Assembly: GCA_030832095.1 (NCBI GenBank) | Contig: JAURJT010000040.1 | Span: 1 to 64,000 of the forward strand | Reading direction: 5' to 3' | DNA length: 64,000 nucleotides | Source of the DNA: Gammaproteobacteria bacterium | GTDB lineage: Bacteria; Pseudomonadota; Gammaproteobacteria; Burkholderiales; Burkholderiaceae_B | Part shown: positions 25,191 through 34,533 of the stretch, in pieces | Layout of the letters: each line of letters begins with the position of its first letter | How positions within the stretch are numbered: the first letter of the stretch is position 1 | Position numbers and translations under genes: made by a program | Notes under the pieces: model-generated | Told to the model about the DNA's origin: nothing | Databases searched by the model: none | What the model saw: only the letters and a program-made list of their open reading frames with translations

Positions 25191-25947
25191 AGACTTCAAT
25201 CACGCGTTGGTCGGCTTGCACTTGTTGCATGGTGCCTTCGGCCAAGACTGAGCCTTCACACAGCACGGTGACTTTACCGCCTTGCGAGATCTGGTTCACA
25301 AAATCCATGTCGTGCTCAACCACCATCAGTGAGTGTTTGCCGCGCAGGTCGTTGAGCAATTCGCCAGTCCGTTCGGTTTCGGCGTCGGTCATACCAGCGA
25401 CTGGCTCATCGAGCAAAAGCAGCAAGGGCTCTTGCATCAACAGCATCCCAATTTCAAGCCATTGTTTTTGACCGTGCGACAGTAAGCCAGCAGGGCGTTT
25501 GTGTTCGCCCATTAAACGCAACAGATCAAGAGTGACAGCAATCTTGTCGCGATCAGTGCTATTCAAGCGTGCAAACAAGGTTGATTTCACACCCTTGTTT
25601 GTTTTCATGGCGAGTTCTAGGTTTTCAAAAACGGTGTGGTTTTCAAAGACTGTGGGGCGTTGAAATTTGCGACCAATGCCGACGTCGGCAATCTGCGCCT
25701 CATGCATTTTGGTGAGGTCGATGTTTTGGCCAAAAAACGCTGTGCCTGAGGTGGGCTTGGTTTTGCCGGTGATGACATCCATCATGGTGGTTTTACCGGC
25801 TCCGTTCGGGCCAATCACACACCGTAGTTCGCCCACGTCGATGTCAATCGATAAATCATTGAGGGCGCGAAAACCATCAAAGACAACGCTGATTGATTCG
25901 AGATACAAAATGGCACCGTGCTTGGTGTCTACTCCAGGGGTTTTCAT
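25177..25947 (-). CDS. urtD: UrtD, urea ABC transporter ATPase
   Basis: A LivG-type ABC ATPase of 256 residues: Walker A GPNGAGKTTMMD, Q-loop region FQRPTVF, signature LLSHGQKQWLEIG (the SHGQ form characteristic of UrtD), Walker B LLLLDEPVAGM and switch His in VVEHDM. I use the ATG at 25947, which overlaps the urtC stop (ATGA); the longer frame would extend 35 codons into urtC. With UrtE it drives the urea importer. Confidence 0.93.
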   Translation of the reverse strand: MKTPGVDTKHGAILYLESISVVFDGFRALNDLSIDIDVGELRCVIGPNGAGKTTMMDVITGKTKPTSGTAFFGQNIDLTKMHEAQIADVGIGRKFQRPTVFENHTVFENLELAMKTNKGVKSTLFARLNSTDRDKIAVTLDLLRLMGEHKRPAGLLSHGQKQWLEIGMLLMQEPLLLLLDEPVAGMTDAETERTGELLNDLRGKHSLMVVEHDMDFVNQISQGGKVTVLCEGSVLAEGTMQQVQADQRVIEVYLGR

Positions 25948-27071
25948 GCAGCCTGTCCTTTGCGTTGGCTGAGTTTGCGCACTAGGCCGACAATACCTTG
26001 CGGTAAAAAGATCGTAACCAACACAAAAATTAGGCCAAGCGCATACAACCAAAATTCAGGAAACACGCCGGTAAACCAAGTTTTCAAACCGTTGATAGTG
26101 CCAGCGCCAATGATTGGGCCAATCAGCGTGCCACGCCCGCCGGTGGCCACCCAAATCACCATTTCGATTGAGTTCTCGGTCGACATCTCGCCCGGATTAA
26201 TAATGCCCACCTGTGGCACGTACAACGCACCTGCGATGGCGCACAGCATTGCAGAGACTGTCCAGATAAACAGTTTGAACCCTAACGGTTCGTAACCCAA
26301 AAAGCGCAGGCGACTTTCAGAATCGCGAATGGCCGTAAGCACTCGACCGAGTTTGGATTGTGTGATGGCGCGACCTAACACTAGTGCGCCTAACAAGGCT
26401 GATAAGCTGACCCAGTACAACACCGCGCGAGTGCTGGCCGAGGTGATGTCAAAGCCAAGAATCTTTTTGAAATCGGTAAAGCCGTTATTGCCGCCAAAGC
26501 CTGTTTCGTTTCTAAAAAATAACAGCATGGCTGCGAACGTCAGGGCTTGCGTGATGATCGAAAAATACACCCCTTTGATGCGTGAACGAAAGGCAAAGTA
26601 GCCGAATAAAAAGGCAAGCAAACCAGGCACGGCCAGCATCAAAAACATCGCGTACCAAAAGTGTTCGGTAAACGACCAAAACCAGGGATAGGTTTTCCAG
26701 CTCAGAAAGGTCATAAAGTCGGGCACAATATCCGCAGACGCTTTACCCGCGCGCATTAAGTACATGCCGTGGGCGTAGCCACCTAGCGCAAAAAATAAAC
26801 CATGACCCAAGGACAAAATGCCGGTGTAACCCCAAACGAGGTCGAGTGCGAGTGCCGCCATCGCATAACAAATAAATTTGCCGATCAGACCGATCGCAAA
26901 AGACGAGACGTGTAGTGGGTGCCCAACCGGAAACAGCAGGTTAAGCACGGGTAAACAGGCAAACACGATCACGACGATCGCGATCGCGGTCCAGGCGCGA
27001 GGCGTATACAACGCGGTGGGCGCAGAGGATAAGGAGATTGTGGCGGCGGGCGTCATCGTGGCTACACTCAT
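25944..27071 (-). CDS. urtC: UrtC, urea ABC transporter permease
   Basis: 375 residues with about ten transmembrane helices and the LivM-type core (LALDLVWGYTGILSLGHGLFFALGGYAHGMYL, the EAA-like region SESRLRFLGYEPLGFKLFIW and GPIIGAGTINGLKTWF). The start overlaps the urtB stop by 4 nt. It is the second membrane subunit of the urea importer. Confidence 0.93.
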   Translation of the reverse strand: MSVATMTPAATISLSSAPTALYTPRAWTAIAIVVIVFACLPVLNLLFPVGHPLHVSSFAIGLIGKFICYAMAALALDLVWGYTGILSLGHGLFFALGGYAHGMYLMRAGKASADIVPDFMTFLSWKTYPWFWSFTEHFWYAMFLMLAVPGLLAFLFGYFAFRSRIKGVYFSIITQALTFAAMLLFFRNETGFGGNNGFTDFKKILGFDITSASTRAVLYWVSLSALLGALVLGRAITQSKLGRVLTAIRDSESRLRFLGYEPLGFKLFIWTVSAMLCAIAGALYVPQVGIINPGEMSTENSIEMVIWVATGGRGTLIGPIIGAGTINGLKTWFTGVFPEFWLYALGLIFVLVTIFLPQGIVGLVRKLSQRKGQAA

Positions 27072-28693
27072 TCTGCACTTCTCCCTTTGGGTGCAAACAA
27101 CCCCTGGGGGCGTTTTTGTACAAAGAGCACAATAAATAACAAAATCGCAATTTTGGCGATGACGGCACCCCAGAAAGGTTCAATGAATTTATTCAGAGCA
27201 CCCAGCCCCATCGCGGCGACGACCGTGCCAGCAAGTTGTCCGACGCCGCCCAGCACCACCACCATAAATGAATCCACGATATAGCCGCGGCCTAAGTCAG
27301 GCCCCACGTTGCTTAACTGCGATAACGCAACGCCAGCCAGGCCTGCAATCCCAGAACCTAACCCAAAGGCCAGCATATCAATGCGGCCGGTGGGTACGCC
27401 GACACAATCTGCCATGCGGCGATTTTGAGTGATCGCCCGCACAAAAAGACCTAGGCGTGTGTGGTTCAAGACCAACCACACCACGACCACCACACACAGT
27501 GCAAAGCCAACAATCACGATACGGTTGTAGCTGAGTGACAGATTGCCCAAGATGGTCACGCCACCACTCATCCAGCTCGGGTTTGCGACTTCGACGTTTT
27601 GCGCGCCGAACAAACTGCGCACCGCCTGCATCAGGATCAAGCTGATCCCCCAGGTCGCCAACAAGGTTTCAAGTGGTCGACCATAGAGCCAGCGGATCAC
27701 GGTGCGCTCAAGCGCCATCCCGACCAGCGCGGTGACGATAAAGGCGACCGGCAAGGCGGCCACGACATACCAGTCGATCCAGCCAGGTAACCATTGTTTA
27801 AATAGTCCTTGCACGAGGTACGTGGCGTAGGCGCCAATCATCAAGAGTTCGCCATGCGCCATGTTGATCACGCCCATGAGGCCAAAGGTGATCGCTAGGC
27901 CGAGTGCAGCCAGCAACAGCACGCTGCCCAGGCTGATACCAAAGAAGAGATTGCCAACCCAGGCCACAACGGTTTGATGCCATTCAATTTGAGCGATGGC
28001 GGTTTTTGCTGCTGCGCGCACGTCAGCGTCAGGCTCAGCAAAAGCGCCAGCGGCATCAGGCGTGACCATCGCGGTTAACAGGGGTTTGAAGCTTGCATTT
28101 TTGCTGTCGCCAAGTAACGCCACTGCGCGGCGCCGCGTTGCGGCGTCGGTACTTTTAATCGAGCCGCTTGCTAACGCGACATTCAGAGCGCTTTTAATGG
28201 CGGGGTCTTGCTCGGCTTCCAGTGCACGCTCAAGCAAGGGTGCGCGCGCGGGATCGGCTTCTTTTTGTAGACGTTGTGCAGCAGCCAAGCGCACGGTGCG
28301 CTGAGGTGAAAATAATTCGGCGCTTGCAAGCGCCGCTTGAAGTGCGCTACGCAGACGGTTGTTCAGCGTAAATTGCTGAGCATCTAAAGGAGCCACAACC
28401 GTTTCACCGGTTGTGGGGTCAAGCGCTTTACCTGCTCCGACCACTAATAAAACTTTGTTGTCAGAGGTAATCAGAACGTTGCCCGCCCCCAACGCAGCCA
28501 ACACTGCGGCTGCGCCAGGAGAGGTGCGTTGCCCCAACGCTGTAATCGACTCTACCTTCTCGGTATTGGTGTCGCCGGTCAGACCGCTCAGGACTGAGCG
28601 CTCGACCAAGTCGGCGGCAACGCTGCAGTGCATCGGTAACGCGAGCAACACAACGAGCAGCCACCGTTTTAAGGTAGGGTAAATCAAGAACAT
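27068..28693 (-). CDS. urtB: UrtB, urea ABC transporter permease with N-terminal periplasmic domain
   Basis: 541 residues. A signal-like segment is followed by about 200 residues of helical repeats (RTVRLAAAQRLQ, ATRRRAVALLGDSKN), the extracytoplasmic extension usual for UrtB. A LivH-type permease with about eight helices starts near residue 245 (GLMGVINMAHGELLMIGAYATY, GVPTGRIDMLAFGLGSGIAGLAG). Its product forms the channel together with UrtC. It lies 27 bp behind urtA. Confidence 0.93.
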   Translation of the reverse strand: MFLIYPTLKRWLLVVLLALPMHCSVAADLVERSVLSGLTGDTNTEKVESITALGQRTSPGAAAVLAALGAGNVLITSDNKVLLVVGAGKALDPTTGETVVAPLDAQQFTLNNRLRSALQAALASAELFSPQRTVRLAAAQRLQKEADPARAPLLERALEAEQDPAIKSALNVALASGSIKSTDAATRRRAVALLGDSKNASFKPLLTAMVTPDAAGAFAEPDADVRAAAKTAIAQIEWHQTVVAWVGNLFFGISLGSVLLLAALGLAITFGLMGVINMAHGELLMIGAYATYLVQGLFKQWLPGWIDWYVVAALPVAFIVTALVGMALERTVIRWLYGRPLETLLATWGISLILMQAVRSLFGAQNVEVANPSWMSGGVTILGNLSLSYNRIVIVGFALCVVVVVWLVLNHTRLGLFVRAITQNRRMADCVGVPTGRIDMLAFGLGSGIAGLAGVALSQLSNVGPDLGRGYIVDSFMVVVLGGVGQLAGTVVAAMGLGALNKFIEPFWGAVIAKIAILLFIVLFVQKRPQGLFAPKGRSAE

Positions 28694-28720
28694 GTCGATG
28701 CAATCTCATAGTGTGGCGAA

Positions 28721-29971
28721 TTACAGGCCTTGCTTGCCTTCGTTGCCAGCAATGAAGGGGCTCCAAGGCTGTGCACGAATCGGGCCTTTGCTTTTCCATA
28801 CCACGTTGAACTGACCGTTCGCCTGAATTTCGCCGATGTAGACGGGCTTATGGAGGTGATGATTGGTCTTGTCCATCATGATGGTAAAGCCATCGGGTGC
28901 CGCAAACGTTTGGCCGCCCATCGCCGCAATCACTTTGTCAGTATCGGTTGTTTTAGCGGCCTCAACGGCTTGCTTCCACATGTACATGCCGACGTAAGTG
29001 GCTTCCATTGGGTCGTTGGTGACCGCAGTGGCGAAGTTAGGTAAGTTTTTGGCTTTTGCGTACGCTTTCCATTTTGCAACAAACTCAGTATTCACTGGAT
29101 TCTTGATTGATTCAAAGTAGTTCCAGGCAGCAAGGTGGCCAACCAAAGGCTTGGTATCCACACCGCGCAGTTCTTCTTCGCCCACCGAGAACGCTACGAC
29201 TGGCACGTCTGTGGCTTTCAGGCCGGCGTTACCAAGTTCTTTGTAGAACGGTACGTTTGAGTCACCGTTAATCGTCGAGATCACAGCAGTTTTGCCACCG
29301 GTTGCAAACTTTTTGATGTCAGCAACAATGGTTTGATAATCAGAGTGACCAAATGGCGTGTATTTTTCGTCGATGTCGCTTTCTTTCACACCCTTAGAAA
29401 TTAAGAAGGCGCGCAAGATCTTGTTGGTGGTGCGTGGGTACACATAGTCAGTGCCAAGCAAGACAAAGCGCTTGGCGCCGCCGCCGTCTGCACTCATCAG
29501 GTACTCAACAGCTGGGATCGCTTGTTGGTTTGGTGCGGCACCGGTGTAGAACACGTTTTTCTCAAGCTCTTCGCCCTCGTACTGCACAGGGTAGAACAGC
29601 AGGCTGTTGAGTTCTTTAAAGACTGGCAATACTGATTTGCGCGACACCGAGGTCCAGCATCCAAATACCACCGAGACTTTGTCCTGAGCAATCAACTGAC
29701 GCGCTTTTTCAGCAAACAAGGGCCAGTTTGAGGCAGGGTCAACGATCACGGCCTCGAGTTTTTTGCCTAAGACGCCGCCTTTGGCGTTGATTTCGTCAAT
29801 GGTCATCAGGGCAACGTCTTTTAACGCTGTCTCAGAAATGGCCATGGTGCCTGATAGCGAGTGCAAGATACCAACTTTAATGGTGTCTTGAGCAAAAGCG
29901 GTACCTGCAAAACCCGTCATGGCTAGAAGGCTAGCGGCGGTCAACTGCTTTAGAACTAATCTGCGTTTCAT
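28721..29971 (-). CDS. urtA: UrtA, urea ABC transporter substrate-binding protein
   Basis: 416 residues with a signal peptide (MKRRLVLKQLTAASLLAMTG, cleavage at AFA-QDT) and the UrtA-type type-I binding fold: KVGILHSLSGTMAISE, VVFGCWTSVSRKSVLPVFKE, LLFYPVQYEGEE. These residues distinguish urea/short amide binders from branched-chain amino-acid receptors. CAGGAG lies 8 nt ahead of ATG. A sigma-54 promoter starts about 90 bp upstream, so nitrogen limitation should induce the operon. No urease genes occur within the window. Confidence 0.94.
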   Translation of the reverse strand: MKRRLVLKQLTAASLLAMTGFAGTAFAQDTIKVGILHSLSGTMAISETALKDVALMTIDEINAKGGVLGKKLEAVIVDPASNWPLFAEKARQLIAQDKVSVVFGCWTSVSRKSVLPVFKELNSLLFYPVQYEGEELEKNVFYTGAAPNQQAIPAVEYLMSADGGGAKRFVLLGTDYVYPRTTNKILRAFLISKGVKESDIDEKYTPFGHSDYQTIVADIKKFATGGKTAVISTINGDSNVPFYKELGNAGLKATDVPVVAFSVGEEELRGVDTKPLVGHLAAWNYFESIKNPVNTEFVAKWKAYAKAKNLPNFATAVTNDPMEATYVGMYMWKQAVEAAKTTDTDKVIAAMGGQTFAAPDGFTIMMDKTNHHLHKPVYIGEIQANGQFNVVWKSKGPIRAQPWSPFIAGNEGKQGL

Positions 29972-30060
29972 CTATAAACTCCTGAGTAGGTCACTGTTCG
30001 GCTGCGCCGGTTCAAGGGCCGCATAACTTTTTTGTTGAAAGCCATGCTTGACTGGTCTAA

Positions 30061-30076
30061 AGCAAAAGGTGTGCCA
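30061..30076 (-). promoter_or_regulatory. sigma-54 (RpoN) promoter of urtABCDE
   Basis: On the minus strand TGGCACACCTTTTGCT matches the -24/-12 consensus TGGCAC-N5-TTGCW at every fixed position. It lies about 90 nt before the urtA ATG. The rest of the gap between urtA and the YggS-type gene holds the two NtrC-like sites and otherwise nothing I can interpret. Confidence 0.88.
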
Positions 30077-30247
30077 GCTTTTCGACGAGGTTTGATTTTT
30101 TGATACAAATCCCTCGCAGGTTGCACTAAATCGCCAAAACCTCGGGTGCGAGCTTGAGCGTGGCTTGCGTCAGGGCGTTTCAGTTTGAAAAATGGGGCTG
30201 AATTCCTAAGAACGGTTTGGGCGAAGGGGTCGAGCCCGACGAGCGAC

Positions 30248-30262
30248 GCACGTTGTTGGTGC
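30248..30262. promoter_or_regulatory. NtrC-type binding site 1 upstream of urtA
   Basis: GCAC-GTTGTTG-GTGC has the GCAC-N7-GTGC form of NtrC enhancer sites. It lies about 170 bp upstream of the sigma-54 promoter, a normal distance for an enhancer. Confidence 0.68.
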
Positions 30263-30296
30263 AACAACTCGTTTTGATGCCCCCGTTGTCTCGCAG

Positions 30297-30311
30297 GCAC
30301 CGAACGGGTGC
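30297..30311. promoter_or_regulatory. NtrC-type binding site 2 upstream of urtA
   Basis: GCACC-GAACG-GGTGC, followed by A, fits the fuller consensus TGCACC-N5-GGTGCA at all but the first base. It is 49 bp from site 1, so two NtrC dimers could sit on similar faces and oligomerise. Confidence 0.75.
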
Positions 30312-30483
30312 ATGTTTCTTCTAACCGATGCGTTGTCGTAAGATGTGCTGTGTCCCCAATGCTGCTAAGGGCCGACTACTGCATGAGCCGCTTAACCTTT
30401 TGATGTCTTTGCAACTTACGATGAACCCGTCTTCAAATTCAGAGCACCCCCGCGACCAAGCGCAACAGTCGCAGGTCGACACG

Positions 30484-31176
30484 ATGGCACTTCGGGTCAG
30501 TCGGATTCAGGCACGGATGGCGCAGGCGTGCGCGCGGGTTGGGCGCGACCCTGCTGAGGTCGCGCTATTACCTGTGAGCAAAACGTTTGACACCAATGCG
30601 ATACGCGAGGCGCTCGCCCTTGGCTTTACTCGGTTTGGTGAAAACCGGATGCAAGAAGTCGCGCAAAAGGCACCGCTGTTAGAAGACTGCATTGTCAATT
30701 GGGTTGTGATCGGACACTTGCAAACTAACAAGGCTAAAGAAGTGGCACGCTATGCCAGTGAGTTGCAGTCGCTCGACCGGGTTGACCTCGCCGAGGCGCT
30801 TGAGCGGCGCTTGCAGTTAGAAGGGCGTTCTATCGACGTGCTCGTGCAGGTTAAAACCTCACCTGAAGACACCAAGTCTGGGCTTGAGCCCGCAGAGCTC
30901 GTGTCGTTTTTACGACAACTGTCTCAGTACCCAAGCTTGCACGTCAAAGGCTTGATGACGATGGCCGTGCTCTCGGACGACCCCAGCGCCGTGCGCAAGT
31001 GTTTTTCTCAGTTACGCGAACTGCGCGATCAAGCCCTGCAAGAGGGCATCGCCGGGATCTCGCTTGAGCGCCTGTCGATGGGGATGAGCGGTGACTTTGA
31101 ACTGGCGATTGAAGAAGGCTCAACTGAAATTCGGGTGGGGTCTGCGATATTTGGTAGCCGAGCAGCCCCAGCCTAA
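30484..31176 (+). CDS. YggS-family PLP homeostasis protein
   Basis: About 230 residues of the alanine racemase-like N-terminal barrel, the PLP-binding PLPBP/YggS family. LLPVSKTFD contains the PLP Lys (about residue 37), followed by FGENRMQEVAQKA, IGHLQTNKAKEV, GLMTMAV and LSMGMSGDFELAIEEGSTEIRVGSAIFG. It binds PLP and balances free B6 vitamers rather than acting as an enzyme. An open frame extends back to 30328, but the family length and an AGGT 9 nt upstream favour ATG 30484; ATG 30421 is an alternative. It diverges from urtA. Confidence 0.9.
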   Translation: MALRVSRIQARMAQACARVGRDPAEVALLPVSKTFDTNAIREALALGFTRFGENRMQEVAQKAPLLEDCIVNWVVIGHLQTNKAKEVARYASELQSLDRVDLAEALERRLQLEGRSIDVLVQVKTSPEDTKSGLEPAELVSFLRQLSQYPSLHVKGLMTMAVLSDDPSAVRKCFSQLRELRDQALQEGIAGISLERLSMGMSGDFELAIEEGSTEIRVGSAIFGSRAAPA

Positions 31177-31192
31177 GTCCTAGTCGTCGCGT

Positions 31193-31708
31193 TTAGTGCT
31201 TCATGCCACCGTGGCCCTGCTCGCCAGCGCTACCCGGGTTGAAGGTTGAAGGCTTGACGGTAAAGTTCACGCGTACTTCCCCGGCTTTTTCAAACTTTAA
31301 GACGACAGGTACTGAGTCACCCTGTTTAAAGGGCCCCGTCAGCTGCAAGAACATCAGATGAAATCCACCAGGTGCGAGTTTTGCCGAGCCTTTGGCAGGC
31401 ACGTCGATGCCGGACACCTGGCGCATTTTGGCCACACCGTTCTCGGTGATGACGGTGTGTAGTTCGAGCCGGTTTGACGAGTCAGACTGGGCTGACAGTA
31501 AGCGATCGCTTACGCCAGTCGGATTGTTAATCTGCATATAGCCCGCACCGTTTGTCTGCCCAGGCACCGAACCACGCACCCATAAATCATTGATTTCAAG
31601 CGAGCCCGCTTTAAAGTCGGCAGCGTGCGCCAGTGTCAGCGTGGCGGCACTTAAAGTGAGTGTAGCTACCAGGCGGCCTAACGTATTGAAAGTGTGACGA
31701 ATAGTCAT
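31193..31708 (-). CDS. periplasmic copper chaperone PCu(A)C
   Basis: 171 residues with a signal peptide (MTIRHTFNTLGRLVATLTLS, cleavage at AHA-ADF). The Cu(I) motif H-x10-M-x21-H-x-M is exact: LHTVITENGVAKM, then HLM. A His-rich tail GHGGMKH follows. These proteins deliver copper to the CuA/CuB sites of cytochrome oxidase. I use ATG 31708, with GAGG 9 nt upstream; an upstream in-frame ATG at 31756 would mask the signal peptide. It lies 80 bp after the Crp/Fnr-type gene on the same strand. Confidence 0.92.
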   Translation of the reverse strand: MTIRHTFNTLGRLVATLTLSAATLTLAHAADFKAGSLEINDLWVRGSVPGQTNGAGYMQINNPTGVSDRLLSAQSDSSNRLELHTVITENGVAKMRQVSGIDVPAKGSAKLAPGGFHLMFLQLTGPFKQGDSVPVVLKFEKAGEVRVNFTVKPSTFNPGSAGEQGHGGMKH

Positions 31709-31787
31709 AATCAGGAACCTCAAGTTTAGGAATGACAAAATCTTTGGCGGCGACAAAATGCTTTAAGGCCGCAACGCCTAGTTGCCA

Positions 31788-32459
31788 TTAGACACCGTAA
31801 CGACGTAGCGCAAGCAAGTCCAACACCTCAACGGCCCCATATTCGACATGCACCAACCCCAACTCTTCGAGAGCGTGTAGTGCTTGATTGACGCGCTGCC
31901 GCGAGAGCCGGGCAAGATACCCAATTTCTTCTTGCGTGATCGCCAGCCTCATCCCCATGCCGGGATACAGCAGGGGGTTGAACAATTCAGCCAGGCAGCG
32001 CGCCACGCGGGCGTCTGGGTCGTGCAGGCGATCAGATTCTGCTTTGCCGATAAACTGTGCCACGCGCTCATTGAGTTGGTGTAATAAGAAGCGATTGAAG
32101 GGGATGCTGTGATCCAGCAGCCATTCGAACGTGGCCAGTGGCACGCGCGCAATTACTGAGTCACGTAACGCCACCACGTCATAGCGCCGATGTTCGTGCT
32201 TGAGTAATGACCCCTCACCGACCCACCCACCCGCCGGTACGCCCGTGAGTGAGGCTATCTTGCCGTCGGCGTTGCCGACCGATATTTTGATCAACCCTGA
32301 GATCACACCTAACCAGGCTGACGAGGGCTCGCCGCGCCGTTCGATCATCGCCCCGGCCAGCACGTGCTGCAGGCTAGAGTCGTGCTCAACCCGTGCACGC
32401 TGCTCAGGTGTGAGCAGCGGCATCCAGGCGGCGGACAACTTAAGCGAGGGACTGAGCAT
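31788..32459 (-). CDS. Crp/Fnr family transcriptional regulator
   Basis: About 223 residues: an N-terminal cyclic-nucleotide-type beta-barrel (GLIKISVGNADGKIASLTGVPAGGWVGEGSLL) and a C-terminal winged helix (LAITQEEIGYLARLSRQRVNQALHALEELGLV). No Fnr-type Cys cluster is present and the cAMP contact residues are not conserved, so the effector is unknown. Start ATG 32459 with AGGG upstream. It is divergent from the acyl-CoA synthetase/ABC operon and probably regulates it. Confidence 0.88.
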   Translation of the reverse strand: MLSPSLKLSAAWMPLLTPEQRARVEHDSSLQHVLAGAMIERRGEPSSAWLGVISGLIKISVGNADGKIASLTGVPAGGWVGEGSLLKHEHRRYDVVALRDSVIARVPLATFEWLLDHSIPFNRFLLHQLNERVAQFIGKAESDRLHDPDARVARCLAELFNPLLYPGMGMRLAITQEEIGYLARLSRQRVNQALHALEELGLVHVEYGAVEVLDLLALRRYGV

Positions 32460-32486
32460 TAGGACAAACCCTAGTTTCAGAGCAAT

Positions 32487-32502
32487 TGTCGTCAACACGA
32501 CA
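32487..32502. promoter_or_regulatory. inverted repeat between the Crp/Fnr gene and the acyl-CoA synthetase operon
   Basis: TGTCGT-CAAC-ACGACA is a perfect 6-bp inverted repeat with a 4-bp centre, a 16-bp two-fold symmetric element similar in size to Crp/Fnr-family sites. Its place in the divergent promoter region suggests an operator for the adjacent regulator; this is inference. Confidence 0.5.
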
Positions 32503-32578
32503 TTTGGCTGACGATTCAGCTTATAACTTGTTTACTAGATTCACGCAAAAACAAAACATACAGAGAAGACATCCTGCC

Positions 32579-34531
32579 ATGCAGCGCTTGCCGATGACGC
32601 GATCTGAAACCTTTGCTGCCCTTTTAGTTGAGCATGCGCGCGTGCGTGGTGATCGCCCAGCGCTGCGCGAGAAGCACCTAGGCATTTGGCAGACGCTAAC
32701 GTGGCAGCAGGTTTACGAGCGGGTGCAAAAGCTCGCTTGTGGGCTCGCCGCCCTGGGAATCAAGCCTGGCGACCATGTGGCGGTCATTGGCGAGAATCGC
32801 CCGCAGCTATACATGAGCATGATGGCAACACAAGCATTGGGGGCGGTACCGATTCCGCTCTACCAAGATGCCGTCGCGCAAGAAATGGTCTACGTGCTGC
32901 AAGACGCTTCGGTCAGTGTCGCGGTCGTCGAAGATCAAGAGCAAGTCGACAAAATGCTTGAGGTGCGCGATCAGTGCCCCGCGTTGCGCAGCATTGTTTA
33001 CGATGACCCGCGGGGGCTGAGGCACTACGTTGACCCAGCGCTCTTGTCGTGTGACCAGTTGGCTGCCTTGGGGCAGCAACAACACGCGCCCGAATTTTTT
33101 GAAAAAAGCGTGGCGGCTGTACAGCCACACGATCCTGCGGCGATGTTTTACACCTCAGGTACCACCGGCAAGCCAAAAGGCGTTGTACTAACCCATCATT
33201 CCTTGATTGATCGTGCCCGTGCAGTTGAAGCCATGGAGGGTTTAACCGACCACGAAGAGGTTGTTGCCTATCTGCCCGTCGCCTGGATTGGGCAAAACAT
33301 GTTTTCGTATACGCAATTGTTGGTGACGGGGTTTACGGTCAATCACCCAGAGTCCCCTGAGACGGTCACGATCGATATGCGTGACATCGGCCCAACGTAT
33401 TACTTTGCGCCGCCACGTGTGCTTGAGGGCTTGCTCACCCAAGTCACGATCCGCATGGAAGATGCAGGTTGGTTCAAGCGCACGCTGTATGGTTGGGCGA
33501 TGCAAGTCGCTCGCCGCGTGGGCGCGCAGGTGCTCGATCACAAACCGGTGCCGGTCGTTGAAAGAGTGCGTTACGCAGTGGGTAACGCGTTAGTCTTTGC
33601 GCCCCTGCGCAATGTGTTGGGTATGAGCCGTGTGCGAATCGCCTACACAGCGGGCGAGGCAATCGGCCCCGACTTATTTGTTTTTTATCGCTCGATCGGT
33701 ATCAATTTAAAACAGCTCTATGGGTCAACCGAGACTGCGGTCTTTGTGTGTGTGCAGCCCGACGGCAACGTCAAGCCAGACACGGTAGGGCCGCCGGTTG
33801 CCGGCGTTGAAGTGCGGGTGACAGAAGACGGTGAAATTCAACTCAAAAGCCCCGGGCTCTTCAAAGAGTACTACCGCAATCCCGAGGCGACGCAAGAGAC
33901 GCTCACAGGCGACGGTTGGTTTCGCACCGGCGATGCGGGCTATCTGGACGAAGACGGGCATCTCAAAATTATTGATCGTGCCAAAGACGTCGGCAAGTTA
34001 GCCGATGGCAGTTTGTTTGCGCCCAAGTATCTTGAAAACAAGCTGAAGTTCTTTTCGCATATCAAAGAGGTGGTTGCCTTTGGTGCAGGGCAGTCAGAAG
34101 TCTGTGCGTTTATTAATATCGACCTCGAGGCTGTGGGCAACTGGGCTGAGCGGCGTGGGTTAGCCTACGCAGGTTATGCCGATTTGGCTGCGCGTGACGA
34201 AGTGTATGAACTGATCGCAGATTGTGTCGAGCAGGTCAATCGTGATCTGTCGCAAGACAAGCGGTTGTCGCAATCGCAAATCAGTCGTTTCTTGATCCTG
34301 CATAAAGAGCTTGACCCAGACGATGATGAACTGACGCGCACGCGCAAAGTGCGGCGCGGCTTTGTCGCTCAAAAATATGCCGTCTTGGTTGAGGCGCTGT
34401 TTGCGGGACGCGAGCGCCAGTACATCGATACGGAAGTTAAATTCGAAGACGGTCGCACTGGCCGTATTTCGGCAGATCTGAAAATTCGTTCGGTGCGCCT
34501 TGTGGCGTCGAACTTTGCCAAGGCGGCCTAA
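32579..34531 (+). CDS. long-chain acyl-CoA synthetase-like AMP-dependent ligase
   Basis: About 650 residues of the ANL superfamily. Motifs: A3 loop FYTSGTTGKPKGVVLTH (about 186-202), QLYGSTETAVF (A5), GDGWFRTGDAGYLDEDG, and IDRAKDVGKLADG; the C-terminal Lys region is TRTRKVRRGF. The long-insert architecture resembles ACSL-type fatty acid or aryl-carboxylate CoA ligases found at the head of LIV-type ABC operons. ATG 32579 follows AGAGAAGA; the frame is open upstream to 32486 but that would cover the promoter. It should form an acyl-CoA from the acid taken up by the following transporter. Confidence 0.88.
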   Translation: MQRLPMTRSETFAALLVEHARVRGDRPALREKHLGIWQTLTWQQVYERVQKLACGLAALGIKPGDHVAVIGENRPQLYMSMMATQALGAVPIPLYQDAVAQEMVYVLQDASVSVAVVEDQEQVDKMLEVRDQCPALRSIVYDDPRGLRHYVDPALLSCDQLAALGQQQHAPEFFEKSVAAVQPHDPAAMFYTSGTTGKPKGVVLTHHSLIDRARAVEAMEGLTDHEEVVAYLPVAWIGQNMFSYTQLLVTGFTVNHPESPETVTIDMRDIGPTYYFAPPRVLEGLLTQVTIRMEDAGWFKRTLYGWAMQVARRVGAQVLDHKPVPVVERVRYAVGNALVFAPLRNVLGMSRVRIAYTAGEAIGPDLFVFYRSIGINLKQLYGSTETAVFVCVQPDGNVKPDTVGPPVAGVEVRVTEDGEIQLKSPGLFKEYYRNPEATQETLTGDGWFRTGDAGYLDEDGHLKIIDRAKDVGKLADGSLFAPKYLENKLKFFSHIKEVVAFGAGQSEVCAFINIDLEAVGNWAERRGLAYAGYADLAARDEVYELIADCVEQVNRDLSQDKRLSQSQISRFLILHKELDPDDDELTRTRKVRRGFVAQKYAVLVEALFAGRERQYIDTEVKFEDGRTGRISADLKIRSVRLVASNFAKAA

Positions 34532-34533
34532 CC

